From Malachius bipustulatus (lineage: Eukaryota > Arthropoda > Insecta > Coleoptera > Melyridae), in assembly GCA_910589415.1 (NCBI GenBank), contig OU342631.1, forward strand, positions 54,836,598-54,900,597: 64,000 nt of DNA. Reading direction: 5' to 3'. Below, piece by piece: positions 11,706 through 21,927 of this stretch (within the stretch, counting starts at the first letter, position 1; each line of letters starts with the position of its first letter). A model generated the notes under the pieces. The model did no database searches and was not told the DNA's origin. It worked only from the letters and a program-made list of their open reading frames with translations. The position numbers were made by a program, and so were the translations under genes.

Positions 11706-11903
11706 TATATATATATAATCAATAACACAATTACCATTACATGGTGTAGTGCGTAACATAAATACATTTCATTCTTAACAAATAAATAAAATAAAATATA
11801 CAAAATCCATAAATACTAGGTACAAATATCTTCAACCAAATAAACACATCAATAAACTAAATAAACATCCACTTATTCTGCACTCCTATTGTTCCTTCTA
11901 TTT

Positions 11904-14903
11904 CTATTTCATGTGTACAAATTCTGCCCATTCCCTCTTATTCTCTGCCATTTTGCACGCTTCTCTCCAAGTTTTTCCCTTCTTTAATAATATCTCTCCT
12001 ATAACTCCATTCCACTTTAATTTAGGTCTTCCTCTCTTCTGTTTTCCTAAAGTCTTCGCTTCCCACACTCTTTTCACTGGTCTTCCTTCGTTCATTCTCC
12101 TCAGATGACCCCACCAGCTCAGCTGTCTCTTTTCTATGAATTCAATGGTTGATACTATCTCCAGTTCTTCTCTTATTCTTGTGTTCTTCATCTTGTCTAA
12201 TTTCGTTACTCCTCTGACTCTTCTTAGGTATTTCATTTCAACTGCTTGTATCTTGCTCTTCTGTCTTGTATTCAGCACCCATGACTCGCATCCGAACGTC
12301 AAAATTGGTCTGTATATCGTTTTGAAAACCTTCATTTTTGTCTTTCTGTCTATTTCTCTTTTGCCAATAAATGCTTTGTTCATTGTGTAATACAGTCTCA
12401 TTGTTTTCTCTATTCTTTCATTCAATTCTGCTTCTTGTCCTCCATTATCTTCTATATTCACCCCCAAGTATTTATAACATTTCACCTGCTCAATCTGTAC
12501 TCCTCCAATTTCTATTTGTATCTGTTCGTCATTTTTTCCTATAATCATTACTTTGGTTTTATTCTTATTTATCGTCATACCTAGTTCTTCCATTGTTGTG
12601 TTCCATATCTCCAAACTCTTTTGTAGTTCTTTTTCTGTTTCTGCCATTATTACCACATCATCGGCAAATGCTGCTTCTGATATTTTTATGCCTTGTAGGT
12701 TCCTATATCCCACTTGTACTTTCTTTACCTTTCTCGTACATTTCTTTATTATTTCATCCATGAAAATTGTGAACAATGTGGGACTCAGACTACCTCCTTG
12801 TCTCAGACCTTCTTTTGTTGTGAACATTTCTGATTTCTGATTTTTATTGATTACACTGTTAAAATTTCCTTCATATATATTTCTTATAATTCTCACCAAT
12901 TTGTCTTTACACCCCCTTTCTTTCAGTATTATCCATAATTTAGCACGGTTTACTCTATCGAACGCCTTTTCCATATCTATGAATCCCATATACACTTTCT
13001 TTCCCTTCGCCATGAATTTTTCAATTATTTGTTTTATGGTAAATATGTGGTCTTGTATACTTCTACCCTTCCTGAAGCCACTTTGTGACTCCTCTATTGA
13101 ACTCTCAGTTATTGCTTTTACTCGTTTTTCTATTATTTTTTCATATATCTTCATCGTTGTGCATAACAAATTTATACCTCTATAGTTATTACAATCATAC
13201 TTGTCGCCCTTCTTATGTATAGGTAATATTTGCGCAGTTTTCCATTCTCTTGGTACTTTTTCTTCCTCCCACACTCTATTATATACATCCAATAACATTT
13301 CTGTCCCTTTCTCTCCCATATTTTTGATCATTTCAGCTGTTATCTTATCACATCCTGGCGTTTTTCCCGTTTTTATTTCCCTTATTACATTCTTTAATTC
13401 TTCTAGTTTTATATTGTCTTCTATTTGTTCTTCATGTTTCTCCTCTTCTAGATCTTTCTCTTCTTCTATTAGTTCTGTGGCTCCTAGTAGTTCTACGAAG
13501 TATTCTCTCCATCTGTTAATTACCTCTTTCTCTTCTGTTAACAGGTCTCCGTTTCTGTTTTTAATTTTTGTTTCATTATATGTTTTCTCGTTTCTTAGTG
13601 ATTTCAGTACTCTATAGAATAATTTTTGGTTTGTTTTACTATCGTTTTCCATTCTCTCTCCGAATTCTCTCCAATTGTTTCTCTTTGCTTCTACTATCAT
13701 ATTTTTTACCTTCTTTCTTTCTTCTTTGTATCTTTCGTAGTTTTCTTGCGTTTTATTACCTATGTATATTCTCCATCTATTCTTCTTCTCTTTTACTTGA
13801 TTCCTTATTTCGTCGTTCCACCATGCCGTCTGTTTGGTTCTCGGTTTCTTCCTTGCGTACCCACATACTTCTTTCGCTGTCTCTATTATTATATTTCTAA
13901 ATTTAATCCACTGTTCTTCTATGCCTTCTTTCTGGTCAGTTTGTTTTTTCATGTTTCCTATTTTCTTCTCTATTACTTGCTCATATCTCTCTGCTATCTC
14001 TTTTTCTTGTAATCTATATGATTTTATAACTTCATTCCCTCGTTTTTCTATTGTCTTCTCTTTATTTTCTCTTTCTTTTTTATCTCCTCTTTTCACTTTT
14101 GTTACCACCATATAGTGGTCACTACCTATTTCTGGTCCTCTTCTCACTCTTGTATCTATAATCTCTCTCCTGTTTTCCCTACTCACCACTACGTAGTCAA
14201 TTATTGATTTTTCATTCCTACTCTTCATTTCTCTAGTGTATTTATGTATATCTTTATGTTTGAATATCGTGTTCGTTATTATCATATTCTGTATCATGCA
14301 GAAATCTAGCATTCTCCTTCCATTGTTGTTTCTTACATTTTCCCCATATTTCCCTATCACAGTTCTGTACCTGTCATCTCTCTTCCCTACTCTACTGTTG
14401 AAATCTCCCATTATATATATCACTCCTTTTGCTTCCTCTACTGCTGTTGTTAGCTCCTCCCAGAATCTGTCTTTATTTCGTGCTTCGTCATCTTCATTGG
14501 GTCCATAAACTACAATAATTGTTCTTTCCTTCTTGTCTTCATCCCGAAATTCGACCGATAGTATCCTCTCTGTATATCCCTTCCATTTGTACACCCCATC
14601 TTTCACCTTTCTGTGTATCATACATCCTACTCCTGCTGCTGCTCTCTTTTCTTTGTTAACTCCACTGTATATCAACATATGCTGGTTGTCCGTTATTATA
14701 ACACCCTTTTCCTTCTTCTTGGTTTCTGTTATTGCCAGTATCTCCATATCTATTTTTTCAAATTCGTTTTCCAGTTCTTTTACTTTTCCTTGTATGCTTT
14801 TTACATTCCATGTACCTATTTTCCCAATATTTTTCGATTCTTTTCTTCCTTTTTTTATTCTATCCGTATTCTTGTCCCTTTCCATTGCCTGTGTCTTTGT
14901 CAT
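11904..14903 (-). CDS. RTE-type LINE ORF2: endonuclease and reverse transcriptase
   Basis: The 999-residue protein nicks target DNA and reverse-transcribes the element RNA at the nick. The N-terminal EEP (APE-like) endonuclease shows TWN (31-33), the catalytic Glu in ITETK (E60), GDFN (166-169) and SDH (261-263). A lysine-rich linker leads to the RT: PREWK (551-555), NYRGINLL (573-580), FIDMEKAFDR (641-650), GLRQGGSLSPTLF (699-711) and the active site FADDV (746-750). The C-terminal YKYLGV, CESW, WGHLRRM and GKQKRGRPKLKW are the thumb and terminal block shared by insect RTE-like proteins. All catalytic residues seem present. The start lies 26 bp after the ORF1 stop. Confidence 0.93.
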   Translation of the reverse strand: MTKTQAMERDKNTDRIKKGRKESKNIGKIGTWNVKSIQGKVKELENEFEKIDMEILAITETKKKEKGVIITDNQHMLIYSGVNKEKRAAAGVGCMIHRKVKDGVYKWKGYTERILSVEFRDEDKKERTIIVVYGPNEDDEARNKDRFWEELTTAVEEAKGVIYIMGDFNSRVGKRDDRYRTVIGKYGENVRNNNGRRMLDFCMIQNMIITNTIFKHKDIHKYTREMKSRNEKSIIDYVVVSRENRREIIDTRVRRGPEIGSDHYMVVTKVKRGDKKERENKEKTIEKRGNEVIKSYRLQEKEIAERYEQVIEKKIGNMKKQTDQKEGIEEQWIKFRNIIIETAKEVCGYARKKPRTKQTAWWNDEIRNQVKEKKNRWRIYIGNKTQENYERYKEERKKVKNMIVEAKRNNWREFGERMENDSKTNQKLFYRVLKSLRNEKTYNETKIKNRNGDLLTEEKEVINRWREYFVELLGATELIEEEKDLEEEKHEEQIEDNIKLEELKNVIREIKTGKTPGCDKITAEMIKNMGEKGTEMLLDVYNRVWEEEKVPREWKTAQILPIHKKGDKYDCNNYRGINLLCTTMKIYEKIIEKRVKAITESSIEESQSGFRKGRSIQDHIFTIKQIIEKFMAKGKKVYMGFIDMEKAFDRVNRAKLWIILKERGCKDKLVRIIRNIYEGNFNSVINKNQKSEMFTTKEGLRQGGSLSPTLFTIFMDEIIKKCTRKVKKVQVGYRNLQGIKISEAAFADDVVIMAETEKELQKSLEIWNTTMEELGMTINKNKTKVMIIGKNDEQIQIEIGGVQIEQVKCYKYLGVNIEDNGGQEAELNERIEKTMRLYYTMNKAFIGKREIDRKTKMKVFKTIYRPILTFGCESWVLNTRQKSKIQAVEMKYLRRVRGVTKLDKMKNTRIREELEIVSTIEFIEKRQLSWWGHLRRMNEGRPVKRVWEAKTLGKQKRGRPKLKWNGVIGEILLKKGKTWREACKMAENKREWAEFVHMK

Positions 14904-14929
14904 TTGTTTCCGTTCCTTTTCATGATCTG

Positions 14930-15670
14930 CTAGTTTTTTGATCGCTCTTCCTCCCTCTCTAGCCTTCCCTTCTCCTTATTCCATCTCCATACCTCTCCGT
15001 CAACTATTACTTTATTGTATCCTGTCTTTACTTCTTTCCCCTCTCGTTTTTCCTCCTTTGCCATTTTTCTAATTTGTCTTCCCTTCTCTCTTTGCTCTTT
15101 TGTTTCATCATGATTTATATATATTCTCTCATTCTCCAGTTTCTTTAGTTTATGTTTATTCTTCATAACTTCATCCTTATCTTTCTCTTTTTCCATCTCA
15201 ATCAAGTACATTTGTCTTCCTATCTGTGCTACATTTTTAACTTTTACCTCAATTCCCATTTTCTTTCTAAAATCTCCTTCCATTTTTTCATTTATTTTTG
15301 CCTTATCCTGTTTCATCCCTCCTGTCTCAATTTCCATGCCTTGTATTACTATGTTGTTCTTTCGTTTTTCTATTTCTAGCCTTTCCACTCTTTCATTTAC
15401 TTCCTTTATTTTCTCTTTCATCGTGTTATTTTCTGCCATTATTTTTTTATTTTCCCCTCTTAGCTTCTTTATCTCCTCTTTGCATGCTTCCTGCTCCTTT
15501 CTGACTGTGTCAATGCTTTCTTTCAATTCCTTCATTCTTGCTTCATTTATCTTCATCATCCCTATTATTACATCCAATTTTTCCTCTCCATCATTGCCAT
15601 GTTTTTGCGGCGACCTAATTATTCTCCTTCTTTTATTTCCTTCCGAAACTGACCCGTCGTCACTAGACAT
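14930..15670 (-). CDS. RTE-type LINE ORF1: coiled-coil RNA-binding protein
   Basis: The 246-residue, highly charged protein starts with a short basic patch (KRRRIIRSPQK), followed by a long Glu/Lys heptad-type coiled coil (about residues 30-110) and a C-terminal domain beginning KNNIVIQGM, with VAQIG, YLIEM, IYINHDETKEQR and YNKVIVDG in the order seen in LINE ORF1 RNA-recognition domains. In such elements ORF1 trimerises and coats the element RNA. The start ATG at 15670 is the first in frame after the 5' leader. The gene is complete with no stop or shift. Confidence 0.85.
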   Translation of the reverse strand: MSSDDGSVSEGNKRRRIIRSPQKHGNDGEEKLDVIIGMMKINEARMKELKESIDTVRKEQEACKEEIKKLRGENKKIMAENNTMKEKIKEVNERVERLEIEKRKNNIVIQGMEIETGGMKQDKAKINEKMEGDFRKKMGIEVKVKNVAQIGRQMYLIEMEKEKDKDEVMKNKHKLKKLENERIYINHDETKEQREKGRQIRKMAKEEKREGKEVKTGYNKVIVDGEVWRWNKEKGRLEREEERSKN

Positions 15671-16110
15671 TATTATCTATTTTATTCTTCTTTATACTTT
15701 CTTCTATTTAACTATTACGAATTTTCCTACCCGAACGTACCGCCTCTGTTCTTAATTTTGGAATATCTATATTATTGTCGCACTCACTTATATTTGTTTT
15801 GGTTGTTATCTGCATTTATCAGCGGGCGCCGGAGATAACTCGCAAGTCGACCTTTCGGACGAGCTATACCCACCTCGCTTTTAATCCACCTTCAATATTT
15901 ACACTTGTATTCTATCTATTATTTTTCAACTTTCTCACCTTTATTCTTCTTGATTTCCGCACACGATTTTACCAACTATTTGATCACTTTCTATTTAACA
16001 CCTTCAGCATTCTTAATTTTATTTACCGCTTATTATCTCCCGATAAACGAGTTAAATAATGGAGCACTAAATTCTTCTTGTTTCCTCTGCACTGTCCAGT
16101 GGCGGAAGCC

Positions 16111-18360
16111 GACTTCAAACATAACAAACAAAATATACTCTCATCTGGAAAACAATAACGCACTCACAGAACAGCAGAAGGGATGCCGCAGAAACCACAT
16201 GGGATGCAAAGAACATAACTCCTTATCGACTCAGTGGTTCTGCGTCAGGCACATAGACAACATAGACAATTAAACATGGCATACATAGATTACAAAAAAG
16301 CATTTGACAGCACACCACATACTTGGCTGATACACATATTAAACATTTACAAAATTCACCCCACGCTCATCGCCTTCCTCGAGAACATTATGACACACTG
16401 GAGAACTACACTACGTCTTACGCTCAATAAAACAACTATAACTACAGAAGAAATACTTATACGTCGAGGCATATTCCAGGGGGACTCATTGAGTCCACTG
16501 TGGTTTTGCCTTGCCTTGAATCCACTCTCAAACATGCTGAATAATTCAAATTATGGATTCAACACAGAGACAACAAAACAACGCACTATACTCTGTCGCA
16601 TCTGCTATACATGGATGATATAAAATTATACGCATCCACACAAACACAGCTGCAACATCTGCTGAAAATTACACACACATTCTCACAGGACATACATATG
16701 GAGTTTGGGTTGGAGAAATGTAAAACTCTCGACATCGAAAAAGGAACCCTGGTGGCAGGTGAATTCGCTCTTGAAAATGGCGACAAGATTGAATCCATGG
16801 AAGAGGGCGAGGTCTATAAATATCTTGGTTTCCAGCAGGCCAAGCTCACAGAACATACACAAATAAAACAAACACTAAGAAAAACATACATAAACAGACT
16901 AAACCAAATATTAAAAACAAAACTGAATGCCAAAAACACAATAAAAGCAATAAACACATACGCTGTACCGACACTGACATACTCATAAAAATAATGAATT
17001 GTAGGTCAATGAGTATAAGCACACAGAGTGCAATTGCTAGCCTGTTAGGTGGGTTCGGAGAAATTCTCCATCGCCCATAACAGTTTTTTCTTTTCTTTAC
17101 TGACATACTCGTTTGGAGTCATACAATGGACACAGACAGACTTAGAAGACCTCCAGAGGAAAACCCGAACAACACTCACAAGACACAAACAACATCATCC
17201 TAAATCAGCCACAGAAAGGCTAACTCTACCTAGAGAGATGGGGGGAAGAGGCCTTATTGACATACCCAATCTGCACCACAAACAGATAAATAATCTTCGA
17301 GAGTTCTTTCACGCAAAACAAACCACGTCCAAACTACACAAAGTCATAAATATCGCAGACAGAAGCAACACACCTTTAAACCTACATAACAAAAACTTGG
17401 AGCTACACATAACAGATAATAATACAAAACAGCAGTCGTGGACCCAGAAGGAACTCCATGGGAGACACCCCCATGAGCTGAGCCAGAACCATGTCGACAA
17501 ACAGGCGTCGAACAAGTGGCTTAGTTGTGGGAACCTTTTTGGGGAGACCGAAGGGTTCATGATTGCTATACAGGATCAAACAATAAATACTAAAAACTAC
17601 AGAAAACATATACTCAAGGACACCACAATCACAGACGATACATGCAGAAAATGTCATTTATCACAGGAAACAATACAACACATTACAGCTGGATGCAGAA
17701 TACTTACACAAACCGACTATCTACATAGACACAACCAGGTGGCGAACATTATACATCAAAAACTCGCAGCTCATTACAAACTCATCGACATGTATACACC
17801 ATATTACAAATACAACCCGCAAACAGTATTAGAAAATAGCACTCACAAATTATACTATGACAGAGCCATCATCACAGACAAAACAATTCATCATAACAGA
17901 CCAGACATCACATTAATAGACAAAGAAAACAAAAATACATATAATAGATATAGCGATACCCAATACACACAATTTGCAGAAAACGGACACCGAAAAACAT
18001 ACAAAATACATAGATCTAGCACAGGAGGTGCGGCGCCTCTGGAGGATGGACAGGGTAGTCATCGTACCGATAGTCTTGTCCTCTACAGGGGTTGTACCAT
18101 ATGCACTACATAAAAGCTTACAGACACTCAAAATGCACAAAAATACGTACATAGAACTACAGAAAGCCACAATAATAAGTACATGTCACATCGTTAGAAA
18201 ATTTCTGTACGCAGAATACAAATAGATGAACATCCGACACATTTAACAGAATTGACACAACACACAAACTAAACACATGTAGTAGAACTTCTATGGCGAC
18301 CTTGGCTTGGTGATAGCCCGACATGGTTGCTTGCCGCCGGGAGATGAGACCCGAGATGCT
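16111..18360 (+). pseudogene. R4/Dong-like LINE, 3' segment with RT and restriction-like endonuclease
   Basis: The frame resumes at the right target duplication with NKIYSHLENN, then AYIDYKKAFDS (from about 16276), FQGDSLSPLWF (about 16478) and the active site YMDD (16608-16619). Further on are YKYLGFQ, a zinc knuckle of the form C-x2-C-x7-H-x4-C in CRKCHLSQETIQHITAGC (about 17642-17695), and RPDITLID (about 17898-17921), the catalytic core of the restriction-like endonuclease of R2/R4 elements. The 3' UTR ends near 18355 in AATAATAATA. Frameshifts near 16240, 16600 and 17950 and a 114-bp insertion (16985-17098) kill it. With 11062-11705 this is one 5'-truncated element. Confidence 0.85.
16985..17098 (+). 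ncRNA. 114-bp insertion with Pol III RNA-like folding
   Basis: The segment interrupts the R4/Dong reading frame between two exact copies of ACTGACATACTC (16973-16984 and 17099-17110), a 12-bp duplication. On the plus strand it holds a small hairpin GCACacagaGTGC and then a longer stem: CTGTTA pairs with TAACAG, TGGG with CCCA, and GGAGAA with TTCTCC. It is directly followed by TTTTTT, as in a Pol III terminator. The shape recalls Y/stem-bulge-type small RNAs, but no RNA family was recognised by sequence. It lacks an A-rich 3' end, so the mode of insertion is unclear. Confidence 0.4.
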
Positions 18361-18371
18361 ACATATATGCA

Positions 18372-19693
18372 GAAGAAATAATAATATTTATTGAGCAGTA
18401 TTATACACATAATTACACAATATACAAAAGGGATTACCACAGCAAGGCTGATACAAGATATCCCTACACTTACATAACAAAGGTGAGTATTAATTTAGGT
18501 CACATTACAGTGAGAAGAGAGATCAGTACTTTAATAACCCAGTCTACACTAAAATAGACCTAGATTTAGGTCCAGGTTTTCAGAGAGAATTCTATTCTTT
18601 AGATTTTTTTTAAGGTATTACTGGATGAATTTTGCATCTCGGACAATAAGTTATTATATAGAAATGTTGAGATGTGCAAGAAACTCCGTCTGAAGAATGA
18701 GGTTGTGTGCAGAGGGATGGTAAGAGTAGTATCTACATGACGCAAGTTCAGACAATGGACATCACTGCTCTTGGACAATCCGTCGTAAAGGTATCTAGAT
18801 CGTTCTGTCTGTATAACTTTATTTAATAGGATTACATAGTGAAGGAACCTTCTTTCTTGTATTTTTAAATATTGGAGACTGCGGAGATAAGGTGTGGTGT
18901 GAGTAAACTGCGGAATTGGAGTAACAAACCGGATGTAGAAATTTTGTATTTTTTGCAGCCTCTGTTTGTCAATATATGATATACAGGGGCCGTAAATTAC
19001 ATCAGCTTAATTAAGTATTGACAGGACAAGTGATTCGCAAAGCAGCAGCTTAGTCTGAGGATCTAGTAACATCTTATAAGGCAGTAGTTGCTTCAGACTG
19101 AAATAAGCTTTTTGACAGAGGTGGCTTGTGTTACGGCTAAAGGAAAGTTCACTGTCAATGGAAACACCCAAATTTTTAACACAATCATGGATTGGTATCT
19201 GGGAGCCAGCAATCCGGATATCTAGATTCCCAATTAACTGCCTCTTGGTTTTTGGGCCGAATAAAATGCTTTGGCATTTGTCAGGATTCAGTAAGAGGTG
19301 ATTTTATTTGGTCCACTCGTTACCATTGGCCAGGTCAGAATTTATATCTGCCTCAGCAGTCTGCACATCCCATGATGGGAATGAAAGGTATAACTGAATG
19401 TCATCATCAGATACTTGAATAGAGCAATGAGAGACAGTGTCAGGGAGGTCAGCACAATACAGGGAAAATAGTAGCGGCCCCAATACATATCCCTGTGGGA
19501 CCCCTGACAGGATGGGTCTAGCATCCGACCGGAGTGCTCCCTTTGGGGTGTTCAGGACAGTAGACTGGACTCGTCCATTCAGATAAGAGGATATCCAAAG
19601 TAAGCTGTTATCCCTGATCCCTAAGTGTTGCAGTTTCCTAATAAGATGAGAAATATTTGCAGAATCGAAAGCCTTAGTTAAGTCAAGCAGCAC
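18372..19693 (-). pseudogene. CR1/Jockey-type LINE, 3' half
   Basis: On the minus strand the RT palm is open from 19693 to 19304: LLDLTKAFDSANISHLIRKL, SGVPQGYVLGPLLFSLY and an altered active site SDDDIQLYL (family form YADDTQLYL). The C-terminal part continues with LGVSID, ESLVLSILN, YGPC, IQNFYIRF and RRSFLH with stops, and the 3' end near 18372 finishes in AATAAATATTATTATT. Everything upstream of the palm is missing, so this is a 5'-truncated dead copy. The 3' end abuts that of the R4/Dong element, with a shared AAT-rich junction. Confidence 0.75.
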
Positions 19694-20359
19694 CAGGCAC
19701 TTACATTTTAATTTTTCAACTTGCTATTACAATTTAAACGGACACAAATGTCGTGAAGCGACATTCTCCGATGAGGTTCGTTGATCAAAATTTATAGGTA
19801 CATATACTTATAAATACTTTTTTACCTTTAAAACGCGAATCATGTAAAATGACAAGTGACTACAACTTTTTTTTTAGAACACCTATAACATCTTACATCT
19901 CACTTTCAGTTGTAATGAGAATGGGTTAGCATCCGAAACCGGTTGACAAGATATTCATATAATTCTGAACGAAAATATATACTCATTGGCCTTTTATTGT
20001 ATTGTTTTTTTTTTTTTAATTTTTGTAATGACTGTTCAAATACCTACGATAACCGACGTCTATGAAATAAACTAACTTCAACCTGTTCAACTTTTGATTG
20101 CTTCAGAACTGGCTACTACTAATTAGCGTTTCTGCGAATCTGTGACTTATACATGTTGTTTTCATTTCCCATCCGGTCTACAGAGGATTAGATTTTTGAA
20201 GGTATTTTTCTGTAATGACTGGGCGTAACTTCCGATACTGTTACGGATTGCAATACCTCTTTATAGGGATTTAATAATAACTAAAAAAATATAAATCTTC
20301 TGTTAAGATTCTTAAAATACAGCCATTGGTAAAAGCAAATACAAAATAATACAAAGTGA
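19694..20359. other. Non-coding stretch with one hammerhead-like motif
   Basis: No gene. It contains the motif at 19910-19950 described separately and T-rich runs. The tail after that motif (ATATATACTCATTGG and TTTTATTG) could be the 3' end of a short element. Confidence 0.35.
19910..19950 (+). ncRNA. Hammerhead-like stem-loop motif (copy 2)
   Basis: The plus strand shows TTGT, AATGA (a decayed CTGATGA), a small hairpin ATGG...GCAT, then CCGAAACCGGTTGACAAG. TTGT pairs with ACAA as stem I and ACCGGT is self-complementary, the same layout as at 10731-10772. The core is more decayed, so activity is unlikely. Confidence 0.3.
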
Positions 20360-20720
20360 TCGCGCAATGGCGAACGCGGATAGTACCTACCACGGCATTC
20401 ATTGTAGATTAAGGATTCCAGGTTCATTTTCTTTTTTCTCCAGCATGGTTTCATTAAGAAAATAGGACCAATTTTGTGGGGAAAAAGTCACAACAATGCA
20501 CTCGATACACTTCTTCAGGCAGAAAAATAGTGTGTGCAGGTCTATAATACCCAGAAAGTTGTTACCATAAGTTATGAAATGACCAGCCCAACAAAGCTTC
20601 AAACAATTATTATCTTGTGGGGATACATATCCGATAATATTATTCAAAAAATCTGTTTTAGATCCGTTGTTATCTCCCAATTTTGCAGAACGAATTTTAT
20701 TGTACTCAAGGAATATGTAG
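20360..20720 (-). repeat. Dispersed repeat related to 54025-54195
   Basis: On the minus strand, blocks such as TCTGGGTATTATAGACCTG, ATTTTTCTGCC, AAGAAGTGTATC and TGTTGTGACTTT, and further on GGAATCCTTAATC, recur on the plus strand at 54025-54195. The two copies are clearly homologous but diverged. A 93-residue minus-strand frame here (20399-20680) is not conserved in the other copy and is not called a gene. Confidence 0.6.
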
Positions 20721-20934
20721 AATTTGAATGCCTATAGTTCCGAAACCAATATTAAAAAAATAAAAAAATAGTACCGGAATAGTTATGTGGAATCATGTGC
20801 TTTGCCAGTGGAAGTTGTTTAAATTTGACTGTCGTGTTGATTTAAATTCTTGAAAAAGGAAACTTTATATCTTGGTAACGAAGCCGGGGAAAGAATTTTT
20901 GTTTTAAATTTACAGTCTTTCTGAAAATCCTCTA

Positions 20935-20990
20935 CAACACTCTGTATACCGTGTCCGTTATTTAGGGATCACGGATCACCTTGTATAGGC
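20935..20990 (+). repeat. Short repeat unit with TGTATACCGTGTCCG
   Basis: CTGTATACCGTGTCCG, an AAT-like spacer and GGATCACC form a unit of about 50 bp that recurs on the minus strand at about 50448-50490 (as CCTGTATACCGTGTCCGCC then GGATCACC). CCGTGTCCGCCATTTC also occurs on the plus strand at 54177-54192. It looks like abutting ends of TACAGGGTG-type elements. Confidence 0.5.
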
Positions 20991-21927
20991 GGATCGACTG
21001 TCTCGATACTAGCTACTTTCACTTAAATCGCTCACTAATCTGACAAAGGTTTGTATTCGTTCGCATTGCCGAAACATTTTTGTCACGAGTAGGAGGGAGA
21101 ACTCGTTACGGAGGTCTCGCTCCTACATATGACGAAATTTCTCCAGCAATGACAAACAATAATTAAATGCAAACGTTCGGCAGATAAAAAACATGCCCAA
21201 TGATGTGGACTTATTATCTATTTTCACGTAATTTTCTACTTGCTGAAGCATGTCAACTCAATTATAGATAGCAGCTACTCGTGTTGTCGATGATAACAGG
21301 CGTACCAAAACTCTAATGTCCTTGTTATAACGGCTGCACCTGTGCCACGAATGCTAGAGAGACTTCTTCGGCTTATGTTTTACATAAGACGACAGAGTAC
21401 TTGTCAAAGAGGACTCCTGACAAAGACGATTCAAGACATCCTCCGCAGAGCTTCTGTACATCGAGCTCATACACCAACCTGACAAACTTATCCCCGCACC
21501 TCTCAAGCGAGCATGTCGAAGATATAACCAATATGTAGAAAACAAAATGGTCTAAGTTTTACCCCATTTTCTTCACCCAGCACACTACCACCTTTGTATT
21601 TTAGAAGCTTCCATTTACTGTTACTATTGTCATCGATATCAAAAAGGGGTCACTTGCTTTCTTCCCAAAAACAGTTAGCCATACCAGTGAATCAGCTACT
21701 ATCAGTACTGGCACTCGTCTCTGCCCACAACCCGATGATTATGCCGTTTGCCATCCGTGACCTCTCTCTCTGCAGGAGGCCGCTTGAGGCAGGCCTACCA
21801 ACACCAGCTACAGCAACCACTGTCGCGTAGTCATGAGGGGTAAATTATTGAGAGCTGGGTGACAGTACTCAGCATAACATGTATGAGAGTGTGGATGTCC
21901 CTAAAAGATCTTTACAACTTACCACCA
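20991..21927. other. No recognisable gene
   Basis: Mixed AT-rich sequence. Around 21350-21550 the composition is slightly more even and short frames exist on both strands, but no motif supports coding. Confidence 0.35.

Larger units (their letters stand above)
11706..16110 (-). mobile_element. Full-length RTE-type LINE with 13-bp target-site duplication
   Basis: The 4.4-kb element on the minus strand lies between two exact copies of GACTTCAAACATA (11693-11705 and 16111-16123), a target-site duplication. In 5'-to-3' order it has a 5' leader of about 440 bp (15671-16110), ORF1, a 26-bp gap, ORF2, a 3' UTR of about 200 bp and a (TA)n tail (11706-11717). Both ORFs are open from start to stop. 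The EEP endonuclease, RT and a C-terminal WGH...GRPKLKW block match the RTE-like endonuclease-reverse transcriptases widespread in insects. The coding strand is very purine-rich. Intact frames plus an exact duplication indicate a recent insertion. Confidence 0.9.

Noticed and set aside
11911..16059. Many plus-strand frames rich in Phe, Ser and Leu
   Set aside because: They are antisense to the purine-rich ORF1 and ORF2 of the RTE-type LINE, which carry clear domain motifs on the minus strand.
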